Shown in pieces: positions 1 through 10,349 of a DNA stretch of 64,000 nucleotides (position 1 is the first letter of the stretch; every line of letters begins with the position of its first letter). Source of the DNA: Stenotrophomonas maltophilia (lineage in GTDB: Bacteria > Pseudomonadota > Gammaproteobacteria > Xanthomonadales > Xanthomonadaceae). Under the pieces are notes generated by a model that made no database searches, was not told the DNA's origin, and saw only the letters and a program-made list of their open reading frames with translations. Made by a program: the position numbers and the translations under genes. The DNA lies in assembly GCF_006970445.1 (NCBI RefSeq), contig NZ_CP033877.1, forward strand, positions 380,750 to 444,749. Direction: 5' to 3'.

Positions 1-177
1 GCTGGTACGTGTTCTTTTAAAACTTGTGACGTAGCGAGCGTTTGAGATGTTCTATCAGACGTGTCGTGAGGCTAAGGCGAGAGACATAAGTCTCTTTATT
101 AATTGAGTCGTTATATTCGTATCCGGGCTTTGTACCCCCGGGTCAAATGTATAACCCAAGGCAACTTGCGGTTATAT
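1..177 (+). other. 3' part of the 16S-23S rRNA internal transcribed spacer
   Basis: Non-coding sequence immediately before the 23S gene. A boxA-like antitermination motif (gttcttttaaaac) lies at 11-23. Positions 23-36 are exactly complementary to 3110-3123 beyond the 23S gene, so they can form an outer long-range helix around the 23S precursor. No tRNA is visible in this part; any spacer tRNA would lie before the window. Confidence 0.85.
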
Positions 178-3055
<2,878 letters not shown>

Positions 3056-3180
3056 ATAACCTCAAGTTGCCTTGGCTTTACGACAGCGTCGTAAGAGCAT
3101 CCAAGTGCACGCTACGTCACAAGAACTATGCGAGGCTGGCGCCTTGTCCCTCGGGACGAGTGCGACTCTCCAAAAGCCTC

Positions 3181-3296
3181 CCTGGTGAAATTAGCGCTGT
3201 GGAACCACCCCGATCCCATCCCGAACTCGGAAGTGAAACGCAGCTGCGCCGATGGTAGTGTGGCTCAAGCCATGCGAGAGTAGGTCATCGCCAGGG
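3181..3296 (+). rRNA. rrf: 5S ribosomal RNA, first copy
   Basis: Shows typical 5S features: gccgatggtagtgtgg, catgcgagagtagg, and terminal complementarity (ccctgg / ccaggg). It lies about 125 nt after the 23S gene and is followed at once by an intrinsic terminator. Compared with the second copy it has one extra C in the run near 3207-3211 (accacccc against accaccc), so the two 5S genes are not identical. Confidence 0.95.
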
Positions 3297-3305
3297 TTTA
3301 CACCC

Positions 3306-3339
3306 AAAACCCCGCTGCTCACGCAGCGGGGTTTTTCTT
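3306..3339 (+). terminator. Intrinsic terminator after first 5S
   Basis: A 9-bp GC stem (ccccgctgc / gcagcgggg) with a tcac loop, preceded by As and followed by tttttctt. The same terminator recurs after the second 5S copy. Confidence 0.92.
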
Positions 3340-3429
3340 ATTAAGTGAAGGCACTGCATTTTCCGGGTTCCTTCCGCCCCAAGGGCAAGATCGCGAAGCT
3401 GGCGCTGCAAGCGCTGCTGCAACCGTCTC

Positions 3430-3544
3430 CCTGGTGAAATTAGCGCTGTGGAACCACCCGATCCCATCCCGAACTCGGAAGTGAAACGCAGCTGCGCCGA
3501 TGGTAGTGTGGCTCAAGCCATGCGAGAGTAGGTCATCGCCAGGG
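3430..3544 (+). rRNA. rrf: 5S ribosomal RNA, tandem second copy
   Basis: A second complete 5S gene starts about 90 bp after the first terminator. It matches the first copy apart from one fewer C near 3456-3459. The 3-C form is the one I recall from xanthomonad 5S, so this may be the canonical copy. It sits downstream of a strong terminator, so its expression needs readthrough or a promoter in 3340-3428, where none is obvious. It is probably a tandem duplication of a 5S-terminator unit. Confidence 0.92.
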
Positions 3545-3553
3545 TTTACACCC

Positions 3554-3588
3554 AAAACCCCGCTGCTCACGCAGCGGGGTTTTTCTTT
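3554..3588 (+). terminator. Intrinsic terminator after second 5S
   Basis: Same 9-bp stem, tcac loop and T-run as the terminator at 3306-3339; it was duplicated together with the 5S gene. Confidence 0.92.
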
Positions 3589-3655
3589 ACGTGCAGGAAA
3601 TACTGGTGGTGGCGCCCGCTGGCTGGCAGATGAGTTGATGGACCCGCTGCCGTTT

Positions 3656-3747
3656 GCCGGCCAGCGGCCGGCACTACCCGTAGATCCACGCCATGCGTGG
3701 ATGGGGCGCTCGCCGAGTAAAGGGGGCCAACCAAGGTTGGCACCCAC
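3656..3747. repeat. Cluster of three GTAG-type REPs
   Basis: Three SMAG-like palindromes: gccggccagcggccggc ending CTAC (3656-3677, minus orientation); GTAG with stem atccacgc/gcgtggat (3680-3702, plus); and a diverged element around ccaaccaaggttgg (3726-3747, minus, head GTGG). The first two are convergent and can form a dimer hairpin. Confidence 0.85.
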
Positions 3748-3763
3748 CAATGGCAGAGCGCAC

Positions 3764-3793
3764 AAAAAAAGCGGCGCCCCGTGGGGCGCCGCT
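3764..3793 (-). terminator. Terminator for the M28 peptidase gene
   Basis: Read on the minus strand, a 10-bp stem (agcggcgccc / gggcgccgct) is followed by a run of seven Ts. It lies 38 bp beyond the stop codon of the gene at 3831. Confidence 0.85.
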
Positions 3794-3830
3794 CTGCTCT
3801 CAACGAAGTTCAGTCGAGCATGCCTTGACT

Positions 3831-5540
3831 CTACTTGGTCGGGGCCTTGTCCTTCATCATCGCGTCGCGGGCCGCCTTGAAGGGGTTGCCTGCATACCAG
3901 TTCGGCCAACGATCGCCACCGGCCAGTTCCTTGCCCACGCCGTACATCAGCTGCAGGTCTTCGACGGTGCCGTCCAGCTTCCAGGTGGCCGCGTCGAACT
4001 CGTCCTTCGGGCCGTGGTAACGGTTGGCGCCGTAGTCCGCCGCGGCCTTGCGGCCCGCTTCCATGCCACCCTCGCGCAGGTCTTCGCCGCCATCGGCGTA
4101 CAGGGCCGGCACACCGGCCTTGGCGAAGTTGAAGTGATCCGAGCGGAAGTAGAAGCCACTCTGCACCGAGGTCTCGCCGTGCAGGGTACGGTCCTGGGCG
4201 GCAGCCAGCGGCTTGAGGATGTCCTCCAGCTCCGAACTGCCGAAGCCGGTGACCGTCACGTCCTTGGCACGGCCGGCCACCGACATCGCATCGATGTTGA
4301 TCACACCGGCGATCTTGTCGAGCGGGAAGGTCGGGTGGGCGACGTAGTACTTCGAACCCAACAGGCCGGATTCTTCCAGGGTCACGGCCAGGAACACCAC
4401 CGAACGTTCCGGCTTCGGATCCTGGTGGGCCATGGCTTCGGCCACTTCGAGAATGCCGGCCACACCGGTCGCGTTGTCGACTGCGCCATTGTAGATGTTG
4501 TCGCCGGTCTCACCCTCATGCTTGCCCAGGTGGTCCCAGTGCGCCATGTACAGCACGGCCTCGTCAGCGCGCTTGCTGCCCGGCAGCACGCCCACCACGT
4601 TGCGCGACTGCTTCTGTGCGATCTGGCTCTTCAGGTCGACCGCGGCGGTGGCCTTCAGCGGCACCGGCTTGAAGCCGCGCTTGCTGGCGTCCTTGTAGGC
4701 CTGGGCGAGGTCCAGGCCGGCACCGGCGAACAGCGCCTTGGCCGCGTCGGCGCTCAGCCAGCCCTGTACCGGGATACGTGCTTCGGGGTCATCCTTGGCG
4801 GGCAGGTCGTACTGCGGGCCGGCCCAGGAATTCTTCACCACGTCCCAGCCGTAGGATGCGCCGGCGGTGTCGTGCACGATCAGCGCGGCAGCGGCACCCT
4901 TGCGTGCGGCCTCCTCGAACTTGTAGGTCCAGCGGCCGTAGTAGGTCATGCGCTTGCCGTCGAACAGCTTCGCGTCATCGACATGGAAGCCCGGGTCGTT
5001 GACGAACATCACGACCGTCTTGCCCTTCCAGTCCTGGCCGGCGTAGTCGTTCCACTTCTGCTCCGGCGCATCGACACCATAGCCGACGAACACCAGGTCG
5101 CTGGCATCGACCTTCACCTCGGCCTGGCCGGTACGGGTACCGACCACCATGTCGGTGCCGAACTTCAGTTCGGTGGTCTTGCCGCCCTGGGTGATCTTCA
5201 GCACGGTCGATTCGTCGGCCGTGGTCTCGGTCATCGGCACATCCTGGAACCAGCTGTCGCCGTTGCCGGGCTGCAGGCCGATGCGCTGCATCTGGTCGCG
5301 GATGTAGTTGACCGTCAGTTCTTCGCCCTTGCTGCCCGGGGCCCGGCCTTCGAACTCATCCGAGGCCAGGGTCTTGACCATCTCGGCGAAGTCGCCGGCA
5401 TTGATCTCCGGGGAGAACTGATGGGCGGACGGCTTTGCAGCAGCGGTATCGGTGGCCGGCGTGGCAGCCGGCGTGTCTTCGCCTTTGCAGGCACTGAGCG
5501 CGGCCGCGGCGGCCAGGCACAGGAGGAGTTTGCGGGGCAT
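3831..5540 (-). CDS. M28 family zinc metallopeptidase, lipoprotein
   Basis: 569-residue predicted exported peptidase. The start at 5540 is chosen because an AGGA ribosome site precedes it and the protein then opens with a lipoprotein signal ending LSAC; an upstream in-frame start would put 11 charged residues before it. A PA-like insert lies around residues 140-300, followed by the M28 core with all expected co-catalytic zinc ligands: H334 in HWDH, D355 in VDNATG, the E389-E390 pair, D417 in NIDAM and H469 in SDHF. M28 enzymes of this layout are aminopeptidases. Probably anchored on the periplasmic side of a membrane. It is monocistronic with its own terminator. Substrate unknown. Confidence 0.9.
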   Translation of the reverse strand: MPRKLLLCLAAAAALSACKGEDTPAATPATDTAAAKPSAHQFSPEINAGDFAEMVKTLASDEFEGRAPGSKGEELTVNYIRDQMQRIGLQPGNGDSWFQDVPMTETTADESTVLKITQGGKTTELKFGTDMVVGTRTGQAEVKVDASDLVFVGYGVDAPEQKWNDYAGQDWKGKTVVMFVNDPGFHVDDAKLFDGKRMTYYGRWTYKFEEAARKGAAAALIVHDTAGASYGWDVVKNSWAGPQYDLPAKDDPEARIPVQGWLSADAAKALFAGAGLDLAQAYKDASKRGFKPVPLKATAAVDLKSQIAQKQSRNVVGVLPGSKRADEAVLYMAHWDHLGKHEGETGDNIYNGAVDNATGVAGILEVAEAMAHQDPKPERSVVFLAVTLEESGLLGSKYYVAHPTFPLDKIAGVINIDAMSVAGRAKDVTVTGFGSSELEDILKPLAAAQDRTLHGETSVQSGFYFRSDHFNFAKAGVPALYADGGEDLREGGMEAGRKAAADYGANRYHGPKDEFDAATWKLDGTVEDLQLMYGVGKELAGGDRWPNWYAGNPFKAARDAMMKDKAPTK

Positions 5541-5626
5541 CGTCGATTCCTGGAGAACAAAGGGCGGCCGCACCTCAAGCGCGACCGGTAACAGCGAGTA
5601 TCACCGAACCGGCAGGTCCGGCGGGT

Positions 5627-6289
5627 TCAGTCGGCCGGCGCGGTTTCGGTGTCGAACGGGATCGGCTCGGCACCGGTAACCGGACCGATGCGCGCGGTGC
5701 GGTGTACGTACAGCACTACCTCGCGTTCGAACTGAAGCGGACCATTGACCACCGCATTGGGGCCGATGATCACGCGCGGCTTGCGGCTGGCGGTCAGCGA
5801 GACACTGAAGTTCGGCTTGCGCACATGCACGCCGCCGTTGACCTGCGAACCGATACCGACGGTAATGTCGCCGTTGACGGTCTCCACGTCCTTGCCGACG
5901 CGGCTCTCGACCAGGCCGATGCCGCCGTTGACGGTCTCGACGCCACCTTCGATCTGGCTGCCGCGATCGGTGAAGATGCTGCCGTTGACGGTGCTGACGC
6001 TGCCGCTGGCGATCACTTCACGCCCGAGGCGTACACCGCCGTTGACCGTTTCGATCTTGCCGGTGCGCGCGCGGTCGGCGACCTTCACCCCGCCGTTGAC
6101 GGTGTCGATGCTGCCGGTCTCGACGCCTTCGCCGACGCGGATGCCGCCGTTGACGGTGTCCAGTTTGCCGTAGCGTTGACCGGGTTCGGCGCTGATGCTG
6201 CCGTTGACCTTGCTGATGTTCTCCTGGGCACAGACCGGCCCGGTGGCCAGCAGTACGCCCAACAGCAGCGGAATGGAAAGAGTTTTCAT
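5627..6289 (-). CDS. Secreted TVNG-repeat protein, predicted beta-solenoid
   Basis: 220-residue protein of unknown function. A signal peptide (residues 1-21, ending VCA) is followed by about nine copies of a VNG turn, mostly TVNGG, spaced roughly 18 residues apart. Such short glycine/asparagine ladders usually fold as right-handed beta-helices, as in bactofilin-like or DUF4097-like domains, but I cannot assign the family. The C-terminal part (about 150-220) loses the repeat. GAGGT precedes the ATG with good spacing. It is divergent from the EnvC-like gene. No catalytic motif is seen; a structural or binding role in the periplasm is an inference. Confidence 0.8.
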   Translation of the reverse strand: MKTLSIPLLLGVLLATGPVCAQENISKVNGSISAEPGQRYGKLDTVNGGIRVGEGVETGSIDTVNGGVKVADRARTGKIETVNGGVRLGREVIASGSVSTVNGSIFTDRGSQIEGGVETVNGGIGLVESRVGKDVETVNGDITVGIGSQVNGGVHVRKPNFSVSLTASRKPRVIIGPNAVVNGPLQFEREVVLYVHRTARIGPVTGAEPIPFDTETAPAD

Positions 6290-6384
6290 GGGGACCTCGA
6301 TGGATGTGCGGCTGGCAGGCCGCGTGCGGAGATGTCACCATTCCCCGGTACCCCCCGCAACTGCCTGAAGTCACTGGAAAGCCC

Positions 6385-7683
6385 TTGCGCGACAACGTCT
6401 TCCCATCACGCCGACATCACATCGCCGCTGCCCGCGGCGGTCGCTGCCTGCTGCTGGGGCTGGCGTTGGCGCTGGCCCTGCCGCTGCCCAGCGGTGCGCA
6501 GACCACCCGCGAGACCGAGCGCAAGCTGCAGAAACTGCGTACCGAACTGAAAGGTGTGGCGCAGGAGCGCCGGCAGATCGAAGGGCAGCGTGGCCAGGCA
6601 TCGCAGCAGCTGCGCGAGGCCGACGAGAAGGTGGCCCGCACCGGCCGTGCGCTTGCACAGACGGAAACCGCGCTGCGCGAACAGGGCCACGCCCTGGCCG
6701 AAGCCGAGCAGCGCCGCAACAGCCTGCAGGCCAACCTCGCCCAGCAGCACCGCGAATTGGCCGGGCTGCTGCGCGCGGCATATCAGCTGGGCAACCACGC
6801 GCCGCTGAAGCTGCTGCTGTCGCAGGACACGGTGGCCGATGCCAACCGTGCCTTGGCCTACCATCGCTATCTGCAGCGCGAACGTGCGCAGCGGATCACC
6901 ACGCTGACCGCCGACCTGAAGGAACTGGAGGCGCTGCAGGCGCAGATCGCCGAGCGCAAGCAGAAGCTGCAGGGAGCGCAGCAGGACCAGAAGCAACAGG
7001 CTGCTGCGCTGGCGGCCGATCGCCGTGATCGCGCGCAGACCGTGGCCTCGCTGGACGAACGCTTCAAGGACCAGCGCGAGAAGGAACAGGCACTGGGCCA
7101 GGACGCCAAGGCGCTGGAAACGCTGCTGGCCAACCTGCGTGCCGCTGCCGCGCGGGCCGAAGCCGAGCGTCGTGCGGCTGCACGTCGAGCCGCCGCCGAA
7201 AAGGCCGCTGCCGAGCGGGCCGCACGCCAGGCCGCCGCGCAGGGCCGTCCGCCGCCGCCCACCAAGGTTCCACCTGCGGTGGCGTCTGCACCTGCACCGA
7301 AGGTCGGTGGCCTGGGCTGGCCGTTGTCCGGCAATCTGCTGGCCCGCTACGGCGGCAAGCTGCCCGATGGCCGCACCAGCAGCGGCGTGCTGATCGGCGC
7401 GCCGGCCGGAAGCACCGTCACGGCCGTGGCCGACGGCACCGTGGTGTTCTCCGACTGGATGACCGGCTACGGCATGATCCTGATCGTCGACCACGGCAAC
7501 GGCTACATGAGCCTGTACGCCCACAACGACACCCTGCTGAAGGATGCCGGCGCGCGGGTCAGCCGCGGTGATGCGGTGGCCAAGGTCGGCAATTCCGGCG
7601 GCCAGGGCGTTACCGCGCTGTACTTCGAGCTGCGCCGTGGCGGGCAGCCGGTCAACCCGGACAGCTGGCTGCAGCGGCGCTGA
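6385..7683 (+). CDS. envC: EnvC-like murein hydrolase activator (degenerate LytM)
   Basis: Periplasmic factor expected to activate cell-separation amidases at the septum. After a signal peptide (ending SGAQ) comes a long coiled coil rich in Q, E, K and R, an Ala/Pro-rich linker and a C-terminal LytM/M23 domain. The M23 metal ligands are mostly lost: the usual HxxxD site reads SSGVLIG and the HLHFE-type site reads ALYFEL, while SLYAH keeps its His. This is the pattern of EnvC, which activates rather than cuts. The TTG at 6385 gives a compact signal peptide; an ATG at 6304 in the same frame would add 27 unlikely residues, so the start is uncertain. It is followed by an S41 protease, a common pairing. 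Confidence 0.85.
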   Translation: MRDNVFPSRRHHIAAARGGRCLLLGLALALALPLPSGAQTTRETERKLQKLRTELKGVAQERRQIEGQRGQASQQLREADEKVARTGRALAQTETALREQGHALAEAEQRRNSLQANLAQQHRELAGLLRAAYQLGNHAPLKLLLSQDTVADANRALAYHRYLQRERAQRITTLTADLKELEALQAQIAERKQKLQGAQQDQKQQAAALAADRRDRAQTVASLDERFKDQREKEQALGQDAKALETLLANLRAAAARAEAERRAAARRAAAEKAAAERAARQAAAQGRPPPPTKVPPAVASAPAPKVGGLGWPLSGNLLARYGGKLPDGRTSSGVLIGAPAGSTVTAVADGTVVFSDWMTGYGMILIVDHGNGYMSLYAHNDTLLKDAGARVSRGDAVAKVGNSGGQGVTALYFELRRGGQPVNPDSWLQRR

Positions 7684-7713
7684 ATCCGGGCCCGCCGATT
7701 GCGGGCCGGATTC
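7682..7713 (+). terminator. GC-rich hairpin after envC-like gene
   Basis: A 13-bp inverted repeat (gaatccgg.cccgc / gcgggccggattc) with one bulge begins at the stop codon. There is no T-run, so it is more likely an mRNA 3' stabiliser or Rho-linked structure than a clean intrinsic terminator. Confidence 0.45.
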
Positions 7714-7738
7714 AACGGGAATTTAGCTGTGCTTCGCG

Positions 7739-7744
7739 CATAAT
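7739..7744 (+). promoter_or_regulatory. Probable -10 box upstream of the S41 protease gene
   Basis: CATAAT about 48 bp before the start codon at 7792, in the gap after the hairpin at 7682-7713. No convincing -35 box lies at the right distance. It suggests the protease gene can be transcribed apart from envC. Confidence 0.4.
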
Positions 7745-7791
7745 CGGTGCATGTGCCTTGGGCACGATGCCAACGTCGACAGGAGTGATCC

Positions 7792-9324
7792 ATGCGCGCA
7801 GCCCGTACCGCCACCCTCTTGCTGGCCCTGTTGCCAGCGCTGTCCTGGGCGCAGCAGACCGCGCCCGCCCCGAGCCAGGAAACCAGTGGGCAGGCAGCGA
7901 ACAGCGAGGAGGCGGTGACCTCGAAGGTGCCGCTGGAGGAAATCCGCCGTTTCGTGGCCGTGTACAACGCGGTGCGCGCGGCCTATGTCGACCCGGTCGA
8001 TGACAAGAAGCTGATGCAGTCGGCCGTGCGCGGCCTGCTGCTCGACCTCGACCCGCACAGCACCTACTTCAACAAGGAAGACGCGCAGGCCTTCGACGAG
8101 CAGGCCAACGGTGCCTACGAGGGCATCGGCGTGGAGCTGCAGCAGCAGCCGGACAACGCCAGCATGAAGGTGATCTCGCCGATCGACGACACGCCTGCGG
8201 CCAAGGCCGGCATCCTCGCCGGTGACCTGATCATCGCCATCGACGGCAAGCCGATCAGCGCGATCGACGCCAGCGAGCCGCTGCGCGGCCCGGCCGGCAG
8301 CAAGGTGGTGCTGACCATCGTGCGCGAAGGCAAGCCGAAGCCATTCGACGTGAGCCTGACCCGCCAGACCATCCGCGTGACCAGCGTGAAGAGCCGCATG
8401 CTGGAACCGGGCTACGGCTACATCCGCCTGAGCACCTTCCAGGCCGATACCGGTTCGGACTTCCAGAAGCAGGTGCAGCAGTTGCAGAAGCAGTCCGGTG
8501 GCCAGCTCAAGGGCCTGGTGCTGGACCTGCGCAGCAACCCGGGCGGCCTGCTGACTGCCGCCGTGCAGGTGGCCGATGATCTGCTCGACAAGGGCAACAT
8601 CGTCAGCACCCGTGGCCGCATCAGCATCAGCGATGCACGTTTTGACGCGACCCCGGGCGACCTGCTGAAGGGTGCACCGGTGGTCGTGCTGGCCGATGCC
8701 GGTTCTGCCAGTGCATCGGAAGTGCTGGCCGGCGCGCTGCGCGACAACAAGCGCGCGCGCGTGGTCGGCAGCCGCACCTTCGGCAAGGGCTCGGTGCAGA
8801 CCGTGCTGCCGCTGGACAACGGTGATTCGGTGAAGCTGACCACCGCGCGCTATTACACGCCCAGTGGCAAGTCGATCCAGGCCACCGGCATCGTGCCGGA
8901 CGTTGAACTGAAGCCGGCCGCCACGCCGGCTGAAGATGCACTTCCGGCCAGCCTGAGCGACTACAGCGAAGCGACCCTGCCGGGCCATCTGCGCGGCGAT
9001 GACGAAGGCACCGAGGGCTACCACGCCGGTGCGGTGCTGCCGGGTGATGGTCCGATCAACGACGCGCTGGCCGAGTTGAAGAACCCGGGTTCGGTGGCGG
9101 CGCGGTTGAAGGCCGAGGCTGCCAAGGCGGATGCGGCAAAGACCGCGAAGGCCGCTGCGGCGAAGCCGGAAGCCAAGGCCGAACCGAAGCCGGAAGCAAA
9201 GCCGGAAGCAAAGCCGGAAGCAAAGCCGGAAGCGAAGCCGGAAGCGAAGCCGGAAGCGAAGCCGGAAGCGAAGCCGGAAGCAAAGCCGGAAGCAAAGCCC
9301 GCTCCGGCGCCAGCCAAACCCTGA
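7792..9324 (+). CDS. S41 family C-terminal processing peptidase (CtpA-like) with PEAK repeat tail
   Basis: 510-residue exported serine protease. Signal peptide ends SWA (about residue 20); an N-terminal S41 segment is followed by a PDZ domain (about 108-190) and the catalytic core. The GSASASE box (304-310) carries the nucleophilic serine and FGKG (K332) the general base, so the enzyme should be active. Family members trim the C-termini of periplasmic proteins, often amidase regulators and endopeptidases, which fits the preceding envC. AGGAG precedes the ATG. The unusual part is the tail: nine perfect KPEA repeats encoded by a 12-nt unit, which looks length-variable. Confidence 0.92.
   Translation: MRAARTATLLLALLPALSWAQQTAPAPSQETSGQAANSEEAVTSKVPLEEIRRFVAVYNAVRAAYVDPVDDKKLMQSAVRGLLLDLDPHSTYFNKEDAQAFDEQANGAYEGIGVELQQQPDNASMKVISPIDDTPAAKAGILAGDLIIAIDGKPISAIDASEPLRGPAGSKVVLTIVREGKPKPFDVSLTRQTIRVTSVKSRMLEPGYGYIRLSTFQADTGSDFQKQVQQLQKQSGGQLKGLVLDLRSNPGGLLTAAVQVADDLLDKGNIVSTRGRISISDARFDATPGDLLKGAPVVVLADAGSASASEVLAGALRDNKRARVVGSRTFGKGSVQTVLPLDNGDSVKLTTARYYTPSGKSIQATGIVPDVELKPAATPAEDALPASLSDYSEATLPGHLRGDDEGTEGYHAGAVLPGDGPINDALAELKNPGSVAARLKAEAAKADAAKTAKAAAAKPEAKAEPKPEAKPEAKPEAKPEAKPEAKPEAKPEAKPEAKPEAKPAPAPAKP
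9187..9294 (+). repeat. 12-nt tandem repeat (9 copies) in the S41 protease gene
   Basis: Nine back-to-back units of aagccggaagcR encode KPEA. The last base of each unit reads a,a,a,g,g,g,g,a,a along the array, which suggests expansion by block duplication. The length of the protein tail should vary between strains. Confidence 0.95.
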
Positions 9325-9326
9325 CG

Positions 9327-9424
9327 ATAGCGCCGGGCCGTGCCCGGCGGTGAAGCCCGAGTCGAGCACGCTCGACGCCACGAACGGGCGGGTGAGCGTG
9401 GAGCCGGCCAGCGGCCGGCACTAC
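9327..9424. repeat. REP elements between S41 and rhomboid genes
   Basis: An ATAG-headed palindrome cgccgggc/gcccggcg (9327-9349), an imperfect gtcgagcacgctcgac palindrome (9361-9376), and a SMAG of the gccggccagcggccggc class in minus orientation (9403-9424). They occupy the gap between two convergent genes where no other terminator is seen. Confidence 0.75.
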
Positions 9425-9430
9425 CAGGGG

Positions 9431-10129
9431 TCAGAAGCCGTGGCGCTTGCGCAGGCGGCGGGCGATGGCCGCCCGCACGTACACGCCGTACAGCAGGCCG
9501 AACAGGAAGCCGCCGATGTGCGCCCACCAGGCCACCATGCCGAAGCTGGGGCCGATATGGGCGAAGACGACCTGCAGCGCCGCCCAGACGCCGATGAGCA
9601 GGTAGGCCGGGGCACGCACGAACTCCAGGAACAGGCCGAGCGGGATCACCACGCCCAGCCGCGCGCCCGGGAACAGGGCCAGATAGGCGCCGATCAGCGC
9701 CGACACCGCGCCACTGGCGCCGATGATGATCTGGTCCGGGCTGCCCATGGTGTAGATCGCCACCAGGTTGGACACCGCGCCGCCCACCAGGAACAGCAGC
9801 AGCAGCCGCCACGGCCCGAGCACCCGCTCGGCGGGCAGGCCGAAGATCAGCAGGAACACCAGGTTGCCCAGCAGGTGCGACCAGTCGGCGTGCAGGAACA
9901 GCGCGGTGAACAGGCGCAGCACGCTGCCGTCCTGCAGGGTCGCCCACCAATCCAGCGGACGGGTCAGGCCGGTGGACAGGGCGCCCCAGTCCAGCCAGAG
10001 GCTGCCGCGGGCATCGTCCGGGCGCGAGATCGACCACAGGAACGCCAGCCACAATGACGCGAACAGCACGGGCGTGGCCCAGCGCAGGGCCGCCTTCTTG
10101 CGCGACGGGAGGGAGACGAACATGGGCAT
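9431..10129 (-). CDS. Rhomboid family intramembrane serine protease
   Basis: 232-residue polytopic inner-membrane protease with about six to seven hydrophobic segments. The catalytic serine is S139 in GASGA and the catalytic histidine H204 in AWWAHIGG; the N-terminal HADWSHLLGN motif is also present. Rhomboids cut transmembrane helices within the bilayer. Two ATGs lie close together (10129 and 10123); AGG is nearer the ideal distance for the inner one, so the first two residues are uncertain. The substrate cannot be told from context. Convergent with the S41 protease. Confidence 0.9.
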   Translation of the reverse strand: MPMFVSLPSRKKAALRWATPVLFASLWLAFLWSISRPDDARGSLWLDWGALSTGLTRPLDWWATLQDGSVLRLFTALFLHADWSHLLGNLVFLLIFGLPAERVLGPWRLLLLFLVGGAVSNLVAIYTMGSPDQIIIGASGAVSALIGAYLALFPGARLGVVIPLGLFLEFVRAPAYLLIGVWAALQVVFAHIGPSFGMVAWWAHIGGFLFGLLYGVYVRAAIARRLRKRHGF

Positions 10130-10205
10130 AAGCCTAGCGTGACGACGCCTGCGGCGGGGATTGTCCTGTTCAGCTTTTGAGACGAAAAAAGCGCCGTTGC
10201 TGTTA

Positions 10206-10233
10206 TTGTTTCATTAACAGCTCTGGGTAATAC
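10206..10233 (+). promoter_or_regulatory. Probable sigma70 promoter of fadL with overlapping inverted repeat
   Basis: TTGTTT, 16-bp spacer, TAATAC, giving an approximately 110-nt leader before fadL. A TGTTA-N9-TAACA inverted repeat (10201-10219) covers the -35 box and could be a repressor operator. The leader contains a long GC-rich segment able to pair (gaagggcccc / ggggcc type), not analysed further. Confidence 0.5.
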
Positions 10234-10349
10234 TCGCATACGGCGTCGTATGTCGGGAGGGGAATCCGGCGCGCTCCGAAGGGCCCCAGGGCCAGCCGGG
10301 CGCAGGCGCACTCAGAGCAACATCACCGCTTACCGGAGAGAGAACTACG

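Noticed and set aside
1..177. A tRNA in the visible spacer before 23S
   Set aside because: No cloverleaf or conserved T-loop sequence was found in these 177 bases.
3693..5591. A 632-codon frame on the plus strand opposite the M28 peptidase
   Set aside because: It starts in REP DNA and runs antisense to a gene with full catalytic motifs, lipobox, ribosome site and terminator.
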